Assembly: GCF_022811725.1 (NCBI RefSeq)
Contig: NZ_CP094527.1
Location: forward strand, 3,658,001 to 3,722,000
Source: Mucilaginibacter sp. SMC90
Lineage (GTDB): Bacteria; Bacteroidota; Bacteroidia; Sphingobacteriales; Sphingobacteriaceae
Length of the DNA: 64,000 bases
Direction: 5' to 3'
The notes under the pieces were generated by a model. The model saw only the letters and a program-made list of their open reading frames with translations, searched no databases and was not told the origin of the DNA. The translations under genes were made by a program, and so were the position numbers. The first letter of the stretch is position 1; every line of letters begins with the position of its first letter. This document shows, in pieces, positions 51,986 to 61,686 of the stretch.

Positions 51986-52438
51986 ATGCTCACTTATCAC
52001 AAAGGAGATCTATTAAAGGACAATGCTGAAGCATTGGTCAATACCGTCAATACGGTCGGTGTAATGGGTAAGGGTGTTGCCCTTGCATTCAAAAATGCTT
52101 TCCCGCATAACTATCTGGTGTACCGAACTGCTTTTGCTTCCAAACAACTGGCCATTGGCAGGTTACTTGTCGTTCATGACGAAAATCTGTTGTTAGGAAA
52201 AAAGATCATCATTAACTTCCCGACCAAGACCCATTGGAGGTTGCCGTCCGAATATACCTATATCGTTCAGGGATTGACCGCCCTGCGTAATTACCTGAAT
52301 GAAAATTCGGTGGCTTCTGTCGCCTTACCTGCGCCCGGCTGTGGTAATGGCGGTTTGGATTGGGGAAAGGTCAAACCGCTGATCGAGGAAAATATGGGTG
52401 ACCTGAACGTTGATATCAGGGTTTACGAACCATTGTAA
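51986..52438 (+). CDS. Macro-domain protein of DarG type (ADP-ribosyl hydrolase)
   Basis: The 150-residue protein is a single macro domain: 'ALVNTVNTVGVMGKGVALAF' binds ADP-ribose, followed by 'INFPTKTHWRLPSEYTYI' and 'VALPAPGCGNGGLDWGKVKP'. This pattern is that of DarG and related hydrolases that remove ADP-ribose from DNA. Full-length DarG has a second, C-terminal domain, which is absent here, and no DarT-like gene is next to it. It may protect the element against host DarT systems, or act on another ADP-ribosylated target (inference). Confidence 0.88.
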   Translation: MLTYHKGDLLKDNAEALVNTVNTVGVMGKGVALAFKNAFPHNYLVYRTAFASKQLAIGRLLVVHDENLLLGKKIIINFPTKTHWRLPSEYTYIVQGLTALRNYLNENSVASVALPAPGCGNGGLDWGKVKPLIEENMGDLNVDIRVYEPL

Positions 52439-52786
52439 GTGGGTGTAAAATTCCCGGCGCGCCGTTCCGCCATATTCTCAATAGATCGAAAAAGGCGGCC
52501 CGGCTGACTAAGTATGCTTAACTTTCACAGGAATCCAACCTGCTGCGCTACGTTGCTTTCTTGTGAAATAAAAGCGTTAGAATTAATTTGGTGATCTGTG
52601 CTTTACTTTCCTGAATTGATAAAGGTTTTAATTTGAAAAAGACGCTGTCTTTATGACATCTAGCTTAACATTATTAAGGTGATTTTGTCGATATTTCTGC
52701 CTTTGAAATTAAATATTTGGCACTGGCATTTGCATTGACATTGGTTAACGTCTATGCTTTTTGTATCATCATTTTAAACCTATTGC
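52439..52786. other. Intergenic region, no gene seen
   Basis: These 348 bases separate the macro-domain gene from the large gene at 52787. They contain GGCGCGCC at 52457-52464 and AT-rich stretches, but no clear hairpin terminator and no exact TTTG-N19-TAnnTTTG promoter. The GC-rich to AT-rich change here may mark the end of the PRTRC cassette. Confidence 0.4.
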
Positions 52787-55700
52787 ATGAATTCAACCGA
52801 TACCAGAATTGTTACCTTAAGCAACAAGATCGCTTCTTATTCTAAGGAATCGCTGAGCTTTCCAAAATATACTGACCCGCATAAAATGGGTGACGATCTG
52901 CGATATAATATAAGCGCATCGATTACAGACCTTGCGATTGCTTTAATGCCGACGCCCCTGACCGCTGAACAGATCACTGGTATTATAGATATTTTTAACG
53001 CAGCCCATAAAACCAATTTCACCATCCAGACATTTATGGGCAAAGGTTGGCTAAGACTGATTAATGAAACATATGTTATCGTTTCAGCAGTAGACACCCA
53101 TTTACTCCGTTTGAACAATCCGAAATTGTTTAAGGAAACAGTTACGCCGGATGAATATAGAGTGGAGATTAACTGCTTACTTTCCATATATCAGGCTAAC
53201 AAAGCCAATATTAAAAGGTCGCTTACTATCCGGCAGGTAAATGATATTATTCATAAACACAATCCGGGACTGAATGCTGATTTTTTTGTTTCTAGAAAGA
53301 TACTGGCCGTCAATGGTCAAGGGAACTTTTATATTAATGATGGGAACAATTATATCGACCATCTAAAAAATAGAGTGATCAGCCTGGCTTGGTTCAAAAT
53401 TACGGCAACAGGTGTCACGATGGATTCCTTCCGGAAATTTCTGAGGTTTATAGACTTTATTCATCGCTGGCCTGATAAATTGGCCGATTTCATTTCTTAT
53501 GAGCACATCCAAAAGATAAGTCAGTTCTCTGAGGATCTGTTAAATAGCGAGGAAGATCTTTCAGATCCTGAAAAAGAGATCCTTAATGACCATTTAGACC
53601 GCGAATCTTATAAGCAAGATTCATTTACACCGCTTATCCCCAAATTCCAGTTTGTTGATCAGGGACCCTATGAATTTTTTCAGCAATTGGAAGACTTCAG
53701 TGGTTACCATCATGACCTGTTCAGCCATGAAGAATCACGATCAACCTATTTATTGTTGCTGAGGTTCATCCTACAGTTTGAGCATTCCCAGGAACCTTAT
53801 CACCGGGTAAAACGGTTGCTTATAGAACATAAGAATCCATTCATTAAATACCAATTACTGCATGTGATCAAAAATAATTTTCCGGAAGTGTTGGCTTATT
53901 TCTTAGACGATCAGCAATTAGCACCACTGTTTTTTCAGGAATTAGATGATATCACGATAAAAGAGGAATGGTTAAAAACGCACGCATCCTATGACGAAAA
54001 TTTCGCCGTGGCCAACCGTATCAAAAATGATTTATGGATGGAAGCTTTTGATCTCTATGTTGACATGGCATGTCATGCATCCCAACCGGGTGATTTTGCA
54101 AAGGGTTTGTTGGTTGCGCTGACCTACGTATCAGGTAAAGTGTTCAGCTTTAATATTCATAATTATCAGCGCAGTTCGGAACTACACAAGATGTTCAGGC
54201 AACGCTACGGTGATGTAGTTAAAATATTAAAGAATGCCCGCATCCTTTATTCCAACAGTTATCCTAAACCGATCAATACCCCGTTGCTTTCCGCTTTGGT
54301 ACTACCGGAAATGCTTGATCTGATGAACAATGCCCTAACATTTCCACAACAGAATGAGTTTCTTCATATAGAGGCTGCTACCCTAGACGCTTATATTGAA
54401 ATGCTGCGTTTGTCTGACGAGGATTTTACCAATGATGATCTTTATAACGATGAGAATGGCAGGTTATCTAAACTGAATGAACAAATAACGGAGAAGCTCT
54501 ATAAAAAGCTGGTTTATTATTTCAGCGTCCGAGAAGTAGAGGTGTATAATTATATCGATGATCCTAAAAAAAGGGTAGTAAAACGCGGTGTTGGCGACTT
54601 CGGCTTAGAAATAATCGATTTCGCCTTGCTGTTCCTGCATTTCCAGCGAGATGGGCTGATCTCTAAATTGGATGATGCCTTCAGAGGGCATCTTTCTTTT
54701 AACCTGGATAGTGCGAAATATTTTGAGCATGATCGCGCGGAGGCGCACAAAGTTGCCATTTACCTCAAGATCCTTTTGGTCGCATACCTGAGTATCAACA
54801 AACGCAAGGATACTTCCGAATTACTCAATTACCCTATCGCAGAAACACTCCGAAGCCTGGAGACTTTGATCACACATTATGCACTGGCATATAATAAAGA
54901 TGATGAAGGCCAGGGAAAACACGATATTTTTTCGTCAAGCCGTTATTACTTTTACAGTGATATTTACAGCCAGTCGCTGACGGTGTTGCTTAATCTGGCA
55001 TTAAATAATTTCCCTTTAAAGGAGGCAAAGACCTTTATCGATCAGTATTTCGACGCCAGCGAAGATCTGAGTAAACTTTTTGTAGCGGTTAACCGCATCG
55101 AAGACAAAAATATTAAAGCTGAACTTTCCGCAAAGATCGAGAAGGTGGATGCAGCAGCTTTCGTTGACAAAGTATTTTCTATCACTCAGTTAGAGTCAAT
55201 ATTAATTGAGATCGTTAATTCCCGCACCCTGTATAAATATGCAGCGCCATTTTTGAAGGTGATCGAAGATCATGCCGCCAAAAGAAATGTTAACACACCG
55301 GAAAAGCGTTCATTCCTTTTTACCATGAAACTGTTGCTGGCATTGAAGCAAAAAGATACTGAAGGCATCAAAAATCTTCCGTTGCCAAAGAACCCCTTTA
55401 ACGGGGCGGATAACAACGCGAAAGAACAGGCACGTAAACAATTTTACCTGGGCCTGGATCAATTCTATAATCATAAAAACTATATAGAAGCGGTCAGGAT
55501 ATTTACTAATTTGTCAGCCCAATACCCAAAAAACGCAGAATACGCCTTTTATCTTTACCAGGCCAGCGCATTCAGGGACCTACATAATGATCAGGCCAGC
55601 GATGCGAAAACCCGATGGGATGCTTTCAAAGGATCATTAACAGAACAGGAAAAACCACTCCTGAACCCGTTCAGTGATCAGGGTAGCGGCATAGACATTT

Positions 55701-56701
55701 TATATTTTGCGTGGAACCAGGACGATATCAAGTTTGATCAGATCGTCAATACCTTAACACCTATATTCCTATATCAGGAGGAACTGATCACTCCTGTCTA
55801 TAAAAATTATGTTCGTCGTGGTATGCCGGATGTGGCATATGCATATCTAAATAACGCTATTTCATATATTAAAGATTCCGGTGAAGAGGTTGCCGCCGAT
55901 ATCGAAGAACTGAAAGATAATGCGGTCGATGATAAGCTGATCGAGAAAATAAGAGCCACACTTTCAGATCTGAGAAACTTGCCGGCGATAAAACTTCCGC
56001 TTGTGCTACCGCCGATATTGAACAGTAAAAGAAAACTCGGTGAATTCATTTTAGGTGAAGTTATCGGCGGTATGCGGATCATGCGCAAAAAGATCAAAGC
56101 CGTCGAAAGTATCGTTAAGGAAGATCACTACAATGATGTTTTTTTGGCGACGCTCAGATTGAGGTTGCCAGTTTACGGTTGGGAAATTGCCGACCAGGAA
56201 CGGACTGGCCAATCAGGTTCGGGAAAGGATGCCGGTGAAGCGGATATTGTTATCAAAGCTGCGGGGCATGAGCTGGCTTTATTGGAAGCTTTGAATATGA
56301 AAGGCAAGAACGTAAGTAACCTGGAAAAGCACGTACTGAAATGTGTTGAATACTCCCGGGATCTCAGTGCTTATTACATCGTAGTATATTACCTTGGTAA
56401 ACGAAGTGATTTCAAAGACTTTTTGGACACTTACAAAGCCGATATCTCAGCGATAAATTACACCGCACCTTGGGAACTCGATAAGGCTAAAGGATTTGTT
56501 GATATGACCGATGATTTTGAAAATTCGGAAAACATGTATATCGGCAGAACCCATCACAGAACCAAAAAGGAATTATATCATGTAGTGATAGATTTAAGCA
56601 AGCCGGATAAAGTGGTCAAACCTATAAAAGCTCCTAAAACCGCTAAGCCACCCAAAGGACCAAAACCAAAGAACGGAACTTCTACGGTAGCTGTTTTTTA
56701 A
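52787..56701 (+). CDS. Large unrecognised protein (1304 aa) with TPR-like segment and nuclease-like C-terminus
   Basis: No signal peptide or membrane helix is visible, so the protein is cytoplasmic. The N-terminus has two winged-helix-like units ('LTAEQITGIIDIFNAAHK' and 'LTIRQVNDIIHKHNPGLN'). The middle (about 200-1100) is almost wholly helical and includes a TPR-like repeat near 880-925 ('LGLDQFYNHKNYIEAVRIFT'). Near 1145-1175 'GEADIVIKAAGHELALLEAL' recalls the D...E-x-x core of PD-(D/E)xK nucleases. The tail is Lys/Pro-rich ('PIKAPKTAKPPKGPKPK'). It is a single-gene unit between the macro-domain gene and a convergent XRE gene. The size and architecture resemble defence or STAND-like effectors, but this is inference. 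Confidence 0.7.
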   Translation: MNSTDTRIVTLSNKIASYSKESLSFPKYTDPHKMGDDLRYNISASITDLAIALMPTPLTAEQITGIIDIFNAAHKTNFTIQTFMGKGWLRLINETYVIVSAVDTHLLRLNNPKLFKETVTPDEYRVEINCLLSIYQANKANIKRSLTIRQVNDIIHKHNPGLNADFFVSRKILAVNGQGNFYINDGNNYIDHLKNRVISLAWFKITATGVTMDSFRKFLRFIDFIHRWPDKLADFISYEHIQKISQFSEDLLNSEEDLSDPEKEILNDHLDRESYKQDSFTPLIPKFQFVDQGPYEFFQQLEDFSGYHHDLFSHEESRSTYLLLLRFILQFEHSQEPYHRVKRLLIEHKNPFIKYQLLHVIKNNFPEVLAYFLDDQQLAPLFFQELDDITIKEEWLKTHASYDENFAVANRIKNDLWMEAFDLYVDMACHASQPGDFAKGLLVALTYVSGKVFSFNIHNYQRSSELHKMFRQRYGDVVKILKNARILYSNSYPKPINTPLLSALVLPEMLDLMNNALTFPQQNEFLHIEAATLDAYIEMLRLSDEDFTNDDLYNDENGRLSKLNEQITEKLYKKLVYYFSVREVEVYNYIDDPKKRVVKRGVGDFGLEIIDFALLFLHFQRDGLISKLDDAFRGHLSFNLDSAKYFEHDRAEAHKVAIYLKILLVAYLSINKRKDTSELLNYPIAETLRSLETLITHYALAYNKDDEGQGKHDIFSSSRYYFYSDIYSQSLTVLLNLALNNFPLKEAKTFIDQYFDASEDLSKLFVAVNRIEDKNIKAELSAKIEKVDAAAFVDKVFSITQLESILIEIVNSRTLYKYAAPFLKVIEDHAAKRNVNTPEKRSFLFTMKLLLALKQKDTEGIKNLPLPKNPFNGADNNAKEQARKQFYLGLDQFYNHKNYIEAVRIFTNLSAQYPKNAEYAFYLYQASAFRDLHNDQASDAKTRWDAFKGSLTEQEKPLLNPFSDQGSGIDILYFAWNQDDIKFDQIVNTLTPIFLYQEELITPVYKNYVRRGMPDVAYAYLNNAISYIKDSGEEVAADIEELKDNAVDDKLIEKIRATLSDLRNLPAIKLPLVLPPILNSKRKLGEFILGEVIGGMRIMRKKIKAVESIVKEDHYNDVFLATLRLRLPVYGWEIADQERTGQSGSGKDAGEADIVIKAAGHELALLEALNMKGKNVSNLEKHVLKCVEYSRDLSAYYIVVYYLGKRSDFKDFLDTYKADISAINYTAPWELDKAKGFVDMTDDFENSENMYIGRTHHRTKKELYHVVIDLSKPDKVVKPIKAPKTAKPPKGPKPKNGTSTVAVF

Positions 56702-56761
56702 TTCACATGTTCATTTCTGAACAAATGCTAAAATTATAAGCACTCAATAAAGTTATATTGC

Positions 56762-56792
56762 ACAAAAGGCCGCTGAAAAAGCGGTCTTTTGT
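56762..56792. terminator. Bidirectional terminator
   Basis: ACAAAAGGCCGCT and AGCGGTCTTTTGT pair over 13 bases with one mismatch around GAAAA, with an A-run on one side and a T-run on the other. It serves the large gene (plus) and the XRE gene (minus). Confidence 0.8.
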
Positions 56793-56839
56793 ATTAGTGA
56801 TTTATCATGATCAGTATTCTTCAGCGATCAAAAAGCATT

Positions 56840-57118
56840 TTATTTACCTTTTCTTTCTTTTCGAGTAGGTGGATTTTTCGAAATATCAAAATCAAAATCT
56901 AAAAGTTCTTTTGGATGAACTTCTAAGGCATTTGCAAGTGCTTCTAAATTGGATATGGTAAAATTACTTTTGCCATTCAGCATTATCCAAATTTGCTTTA
57001 ATGTAAAACCGGTACGATCGACGATATCTTCCTGAACTATACCTTTTTGTGCACGTATCTCATCAATTCTCTTAGTGACTTTATTAATAAATTCTTGATT
57101 TCGATACTTTTCTGTCAT
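56840..57118 (-). CDS. XRE-family helix-turn-helix regulator
   Basis: From ATG 57118 the protein has 92 residues. The Cro/C1-type helix-turn-helix spans about 14-70: 'RIDEIRAQKGIVQEDIVDRT', 'LKQIWIMLNGKSNFTISNLE' and 'LANALEVHPKELLDF'. A basic tail follows (PPTRKERKGK). A TTG at 57133 is in frame but less likely. It is convergent with the large gene at 52787 and shares its terminator. It could control that gene, though the promoters are far apart. Confidence 0.88.
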   Translation of the reverse strand: MTEKYRNQEFINKVTKRIDEIRAQKGIVQEDIVDRTGFTLKQIWIMLNGKSNFTISNLEALANALEVHPKELLDFDFDISKNPPTRKERKGK

Positions 57119-57253
57119 GCTCACGTAAAGCAAGCATCAAACACTATTTTTTATTACGTTGATTTCGACTAATAAAATATTCTTTTTATTATATTTGGGA
57201 AAGAATAAAAGCTAAATAAATCCATAGGCGATTAAATCACTTATGTTATTTTT

Positions 57254-57284
57254 GCGAATACTTCGAAAATATTGAAGCATTCGC
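57254..57284. repeat. Imperfect hairpin upstream of the REP-like unit
   Basis: GCGAAT-A-CTTC and GAAG-C-ATTCGC pair with one internal mismatch around GAAAATATT. It lies in the 376-base gap between the XRE gene and the next gene, just before the REP-like palindromes. Confidence 0.45.
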
Positions 57285-57296
57285 TTTGAGTCTTGC

Positions 57297-57433
57297 TCCG
57301 GAAATTACGACTTTCTACAGAGCGCAAGATGAGAAGCCGGAATGCCCATGCTACAGGCATGGGATTCCCTTCTTGTTCGTGCTCATGGGCGTCGTAACCC
57401 TCCGGAACGATAAGTTGGGAACCATGCCTGTAG
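57297..57433. repeat. REP-like compound palindromic element
   Basis: GGAATGCCCATGC (57339-57351) and GCATGGGATTCC (57357-57368) form a strong hairpin around TACAG. CTACAGGCATGG plus TTCCC from it is repeated inverted as GGGAACCATGCCTGTAG (57417-57433). TCCGGA...TTACGAC (57297-57311) is mirrored by GTCGTAA...TCCGGA (57391-57406). The nested symmetry is that of REP/BIME units mobilised by RAYT transposases; no such transposase is in the window. Confidence 0.6.
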
Positions 57434-57493
57434 TATTATCCAGAAATTAATCTCTCTTGCAGACTCCTGATAATGAATTTTTAAATCATTAAA

Positions 57494-57772
57494 ATGGACG
57501 CGAATAACGCACTTCCTAAAATGCCAGAATTCAATTCCCTGACGGAGATCATGGAGCGGTTCAACACCGTGCCTTATGATCAATTCCAGGCTGAATTGAA
57601 TGATTGGTTTTATAGGAATCTGGCTAAAGACCAGTGCGCCAACGAACTGCAATCTTCTGAAAACTCCTGCATTGAAAAGCTCCCAGCTTTAGTCTCTGAA
57701 ATTTACCATCACGCTGAATTACTTGGCGCATTGTCAGAAGCTAAAATCATATCTGGGAATGAGATCAAGTAA
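57494..57772 (+). CDS. Small acidic hypothetical protein
   Basis: The 92-residue helical, acidic protein ('PEFNSLTEIMERFNTVPYDQ' and 'LPALVSEIYHHAELLGALSE') has no signal peptide. No family is recognised. The upstream region holds the REP-like unit rather than an obvious promoter. The TlpA gene follows after 140 bases. Confidence 0.55.
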   Translation: MDANNALPKMPEFNSLTEIMERFNTVPYDQFQAELNDWFYRNLAKDQCANELQSSENSCIEKLPALVSEIYHHAELLGALSEAKIISGNEIK

Positions 57773-57912
57773 ACACATCGTATGGCGATTGGTCATCTGT
57801 CCACCAGAATGACCCGAGGATAATGGCGACCCGGCAGTTAATAGTTAAAAATCCGGGTTGCCGTTATCCTGTGCACTTGTCTTATTTCTAATCATTTACA
57901 ACGAATTTCTTA

Positions 57913-58470
57913 ATGAAAAAATTAACGATCTTGATCGTATGGGCATGCTATTGCCTTTACTTTCCGGCTTTTGGCCAAACAACTACACTTGGTCCATATC
58001 TTCATGTAGGCGATAAAATGCCGGATATGGTAATATCCAATGTATTAAACGCTAGGGAAAAAACAATTGATCTGGCAAAGCTTAGGGGCAAAGTTATACT
58101 ATTGGATTTTTGGAATACATTCTGTTCATCCTGTATAGAAGGGTTTAGTGACCTTGATTCTCTTCAGCACGTTTATCCTGACAAGCTAAAAGTCATTCTT
58201 GTCAATCCGGGAAATGGCGATACCCGAAAGGGTATTGATATCGTGATAAAGCGTACCAAATCATGGTCGAATTACGGATTTGATCTGCCTATTGTTTTTC
58301 CAGGCTCATCAGTGACATCCTTATTTAAATTCCGTGGCGTCCCACACACCATTTGGATCGGGGAAGATGGGACTATCATTGCCATTACCGGTAAAGAGGA
58401 TGTAACCTCTAAAAATATAGCATTAGCTATAAATGGATCCAAGTTGAACCTTAAAGAAAAACAAAATTAA
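57913..58470 (+). CDS. TlpA-like thioredoxin, exported
   Basis: The 185-residue protein has a signal peptide (ending 'YFPAFGQ') and an AhpC/TSA-thioredoxin fold. The redox motif is CSSC in 'LLDFWNTFCSSCIEGFSDLD', with the cis-proline region 'FRGVPHTIWIGEDG'. The SusC-type gene starts 2 bases after its stop. TlpA-SusC-SusD is a common order in Sphingobacteriaceae; the thioredoxin may keep surface or periplasmic cysteines reduced. Confidence 0.87.
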   Translation: MKKLTILIVWACYCLYFPAFGQTTTLGPYLHVGDKMPDMVISNVLNAREKTIDLAKLRGKVILLDFWNTFCSSCIEGFSDLDSLQHVYPDKLKVILVNPGNGDTRKGIDIVIKRTKSWSNYGFDLPIVFPGSSVTSLFKFRGVPHTIWIGEDGTIIAITGKEDVTSKNIALAINGSKLNLKEKQN

Positions 58471-58472
58471 CC

Positions 58473-61400
58473 ATGATTATGAAATATAGATTAATCATGT
58501 CTTTTTTATTCATGTGCGCCTGTTCTTTTTCCAGTCAATTAAAGGCCCAAAACGTTTTTCTTTATGGAGAAGTACGTTCAGAGTCAGGACAACCGATAGC
58601 CGGGGCAAATTACTCTTGGACAAGGAATAAGGGCGGTGCTGTAACAGATGCAAAAGGACATCTTAGAATATATCAGTTTTTCGAAACTGATACTTTACAA
58701 GTATCGCATGTTGGTTATCAAACGGTATTAAAAGTTATAAATCATGCAACACCGACGCCATTTATCATAACGCTTAAATCATCAACAACCGAACTTAAGG
58801 AAGTTAATGTAAGTACCGGCTACCAAGTGATTCCTAAAGAGAGAGCCACAGGGTCATTTTACCATCTAGATAATAAGATTCTTGATCAGAGGGTAAGCAC
58901 CAACATTATTGACCGATTGGATGGGATAACTAGTGGGCTGATCTTTGACAATCACGATGTCAATCAAAAAACTATTCAAATAAGAGGATTGAGTACGCTT
59001 AATTATGACGCGGCTTCTCCCTTGATCGTTTTGGATAATTTTCCTTATTCGGGTGATATAAACAATATCAATCCTAATGATATAGAAAGTGTTAGCGTGT
59101 TGAAAGATGCTTCTGCAGCATCCATATGGGGAGCGCGGGCAGGTAACGGTGTTATCGTGATCACCACAAAAAAAGGCAGACTGGGGCAGTCGTTGGCCAT
59201 TAATTTCAATGCAAATTTGACCATTTCCCCAAAGCCAAATCTTTTTAAGGCCAACCAATTATCGGTCCCTGATTATATTGATCTTGAAAGGCAATTATTT
59301 AAGGAAGGTTATTATGATAACGCGCTGAATGATCCGTCTTATCCTGGTATCTCAGAAGTTGTTGACCTTTTGAATAAACAGGGCAATGGAGAAATAAGCG
59401 ATGCGGATATATCATCGCGCTTAGATAAACTTCGATCACAAGACGTAAGAACTGAAATGCAGCGATATCTATATCGTCCGGCTGTAAATCAGCAGTATTA
59501 TTTAAACTTTTCGGGATCAGGTACAAATGTTCGCTATTTATTCTCAGCAGGATATGACAGGAACTTGGCTTCACTTCGAGGTAATAGCGGAGATCGAATT
59601 ACGCTTCGCTCCAATCAGCAGATCAGTTTAACATCAAAATGGACATTGCAAACAGATATCTTATTAACCAGATCGACAGGTCAAAGTAATAGTCCCGGTG
59701 GTTATGGTAATTACAGGACATTTAATTCAACGATTTCACCCTACGCGAGTCTGATCGACGCTCAAGGAAATCCGCAGTCTATTGATATCTATCATAGCAG
59801 AGCATTTACCGATACTGCCGGTAACGGAAAATTGTTAGATTGGAAATACAGGCCATTACAGGAGTTAGCCAATAATGACAATTCGAACAGCAATAATGAT
59901 GTGCTGATGAACATCAATACTAATTACAAAGTCTTTAAGTGGTTAACTGCAGATCTTAAAGTGCAGCATCAGCAATCATGGAATAATAGCAGGCAGTTAA
60001 ACAATATAAACTCTTATTATGCCAGAGATCTGATCAATACCTTCACGCAATTAATAAGTGGGCTTCCTTCGTATATTGTTCCCAAAAACGGCATTTTAAA
60101 TTCTATCGAGGGAAATAGCAGGCAGGATGCGATCCGTGGTCAATTAAATTTTGATCAATCGTGGAGTTCTGACCACCGTCTAACAGGAATTATTGGTGCT
60201 GAGATCAGGGAGACAAAAAGTATTAGTGCCTATCAGACGATTTATGGCTATGATCCCTATACACTGACAACCCGTGCAGTGGATTACGCGAATTTATACC
60301 CAACCTACGATGAGATAAACGGTGATAGCTATATACCATATGGTACGCGTTTTTCATCTTATAATAATCGCTTCGTATCCTTATTTGCCAATGGAGCTTA
60401 TACGTATCGCGATAGGTATACTTTATCAGCCAGCGCGAGACGTGATGCATCGAATCTGTTTGGCGTTAATACTAACCAAAAATGGAACCCTTTGTGGTCA
60501 ACAGGTCTACTTTGGCATGTCGATCGTGAACCATTTTACAAAATCGGATGGCTTCCTCAATTGGCAATTCGTTTAACCTATGGTGTTGCCGGTAATCTTT
60601 CTCCAAATGAATCTGCTCTGACCAGAATCACCTATTTCGATGCGTCACGGTCACCAATAAGATTACCTTACGTCGGCGTTAATTCACCCGCGAATCCTTA
60701 TTTAAGTTGGGAACAGGTAAAGACACTAAATGCTGGTGTAGATTTTAGCTTGTTCAATTACAGAGTTACCGGCTCACTGGAATACTATACCAAACATTCC
60801 GATAATCTGATAAATGGTGTAATTACCGATCCGACCACTGGATTTTCAAATGTTAACCGCAACTCAGCTGCCATTTTTACCAAAGGCGCAGATGTGGTCA
60901 TTAATAGCGTAAATATTGATGGACCGGTCAGATGGAATAGCTCATTGCTTTTCAGCTATGTCAATTATAAGCTTACAAAAAACCTTTCGCCAACCAGTAC
61001 CGAAGGTTTGGTCAGTGATGGTACCTACATATTTTCTGTCCTTGGTTATAATCCCTACGTAATCTCCAGCTATAAATGGGCCGGGCTGGATCCAAAAACA
61101 GGAGATCCAATGGGGTACGTCAATGGTCAGATCAGCAAAGATTACTCAGCTATCGCCAAGAATCCCATTGAACAGCAAATCGTGAGCGGATCCGCCGTGC
61201 CAACTATTTTCGGCTCCTTAAGAAATACCGTCGGCTATAAAGGGATATCGATCGCGGCAAATATCACTTATCGTTTCAATTACTATTTCAGAAAACCTGT
61301 TTCAAGTTACTCAAATCTGTTAAGTACCGGAGTCGGATATCAGGATTATGGAGATCGCTGGCAAGTCCCGGGAGATGAACAGAAAACAAATGTGCCGTCT

Positions 61401-61676
61401 TTTATTTACCCTGCTGATGGCATTCGTGACCAGTTTTATCACTATGCAGATGTCAACGTTGGAAAAGCTGATAATATCAGGCTGAAAGATATCTACATAA
61501 GTTATGACGTGCCTTTACCTAATAGGAAACACATAAAAAAATTACAGGTGTATCTGTTTGCCGACCAATTAAACCTGATCATTTGGAAAGCCAATAAATT
61601 CGGTATCGATCCTGACTTTATCTATGGGATCAAAACACCTGCGGCTTATTCGATTGGGCTGAAAACTAGTTTATAA
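58473..61676 (+). CDS. SusC/RagA-family TonB-dependent outer-membrane transporter
   Basis: The 1067-residue protein has a signal peptide (ending 'SQLKAQ'), a carboxypeptidase-D-like domain ('GEVRSESGQPIAGANYSW'), a plug domain ('TIQIRGLSTLNYDAASPLIV' and 'VSVLKDASAASIWGARAGNG') and a C-terminal beta barrel. It imports a nutrient with its SusD lipoprotein partner, encoded 10 bases downstream. No FecR/sigma pair is adjacent, so regulation lies elsewhere. The substrate is unknown; no glycoside hydrolase is next to it, and peptides are as likely as glycans. Confidence 0.95.
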   Translation: MIMKYRLIMSFLFMCACSFSSQLKAQNVFLYGEVRSESGQPIAGANYSWTRNKGGAVTDAKGHLRIYQFFETDTLQVSHVGYQTVLKVINHATPTPFIITLKSSTTELKEVNVSTGYQVIPKERATGSFYHLDNKILDQRVSTNIIDRLDGITSGLIFDNHDVNQKTIQIRGLSTLNYDAASPLIVLDNFPYSGDINNINPNDIESVSVLKDASAASIWGARAGNGVIVITTKKGRLGQSLAINFNANLTISPKPNLFKANQLSVPDYIDLERQLFKEGYYDNALNDPSYPGISEVVDLLNKQGNGEISDADISSRLDKLRSQDVRTEMQRYLYRPAVNQQYYLNFSGSGTNVRYLFSAGYDRNLASLRGNSGDRITLRSNQQISLTSKWTLQTDILLTRSTGQSNSPGGYGNYRTFNSTISPYASLIDAQGNPQSIDIYHSRAFTDTAGNGKLLDWKYRPLQELANNDNSNSNNDVLMNINTNYKVFKWLTADLKVQHQQSWNNSRQLNNINSYYARDLINTFTQLISGLPSYIVPKNGILNSIEGNSRQDAIRGQLNFDQSWSSDHRLTGIIGAEIRETKSISAYQTIYGYDPYTLTTRAVDYANLYPTYDEINGDSYIPYGTRFSSYNNRFVSLFANGAYTYRDRYTLSASARRDASNLFGVNTNQKWNPLWSTGLLWHVDREPFYKIGWLPQLAIRLTYGVAGNLSPNESALTRITYFDASRSPIRLPYVGVNSPANPYLSWEQVKTLNAGVDFSLFNYRVTGSLEYYTKHSDNLINGVITDPTTGFSNVNRNSAAIFTKGADVVINSVNIDGPVRWNSSLLFSYVNYKLTKNLSPTSTEGLVSDGTYIFSVLGYNPYVISSYKWAGLDPKTGDPMGYVNGQISKDYSAIAKNPIEQQIVSGSAVPTIFGSLRNTVGYKGISIAANITYRFNYYFRKPVSSYSNLLSTGVGYQDYGDRWQVPGDEQKTNVPSFIYPADGIRDQFYHYADVNVGKADNIRLKDIYISYDVPLPNRKHIKKLQVYLFADQLNLIIWKANKFGIDPDFIYGIKTPAAYSIGLKTSL

Positions 61677-61686
61677 ACTTATCAAT

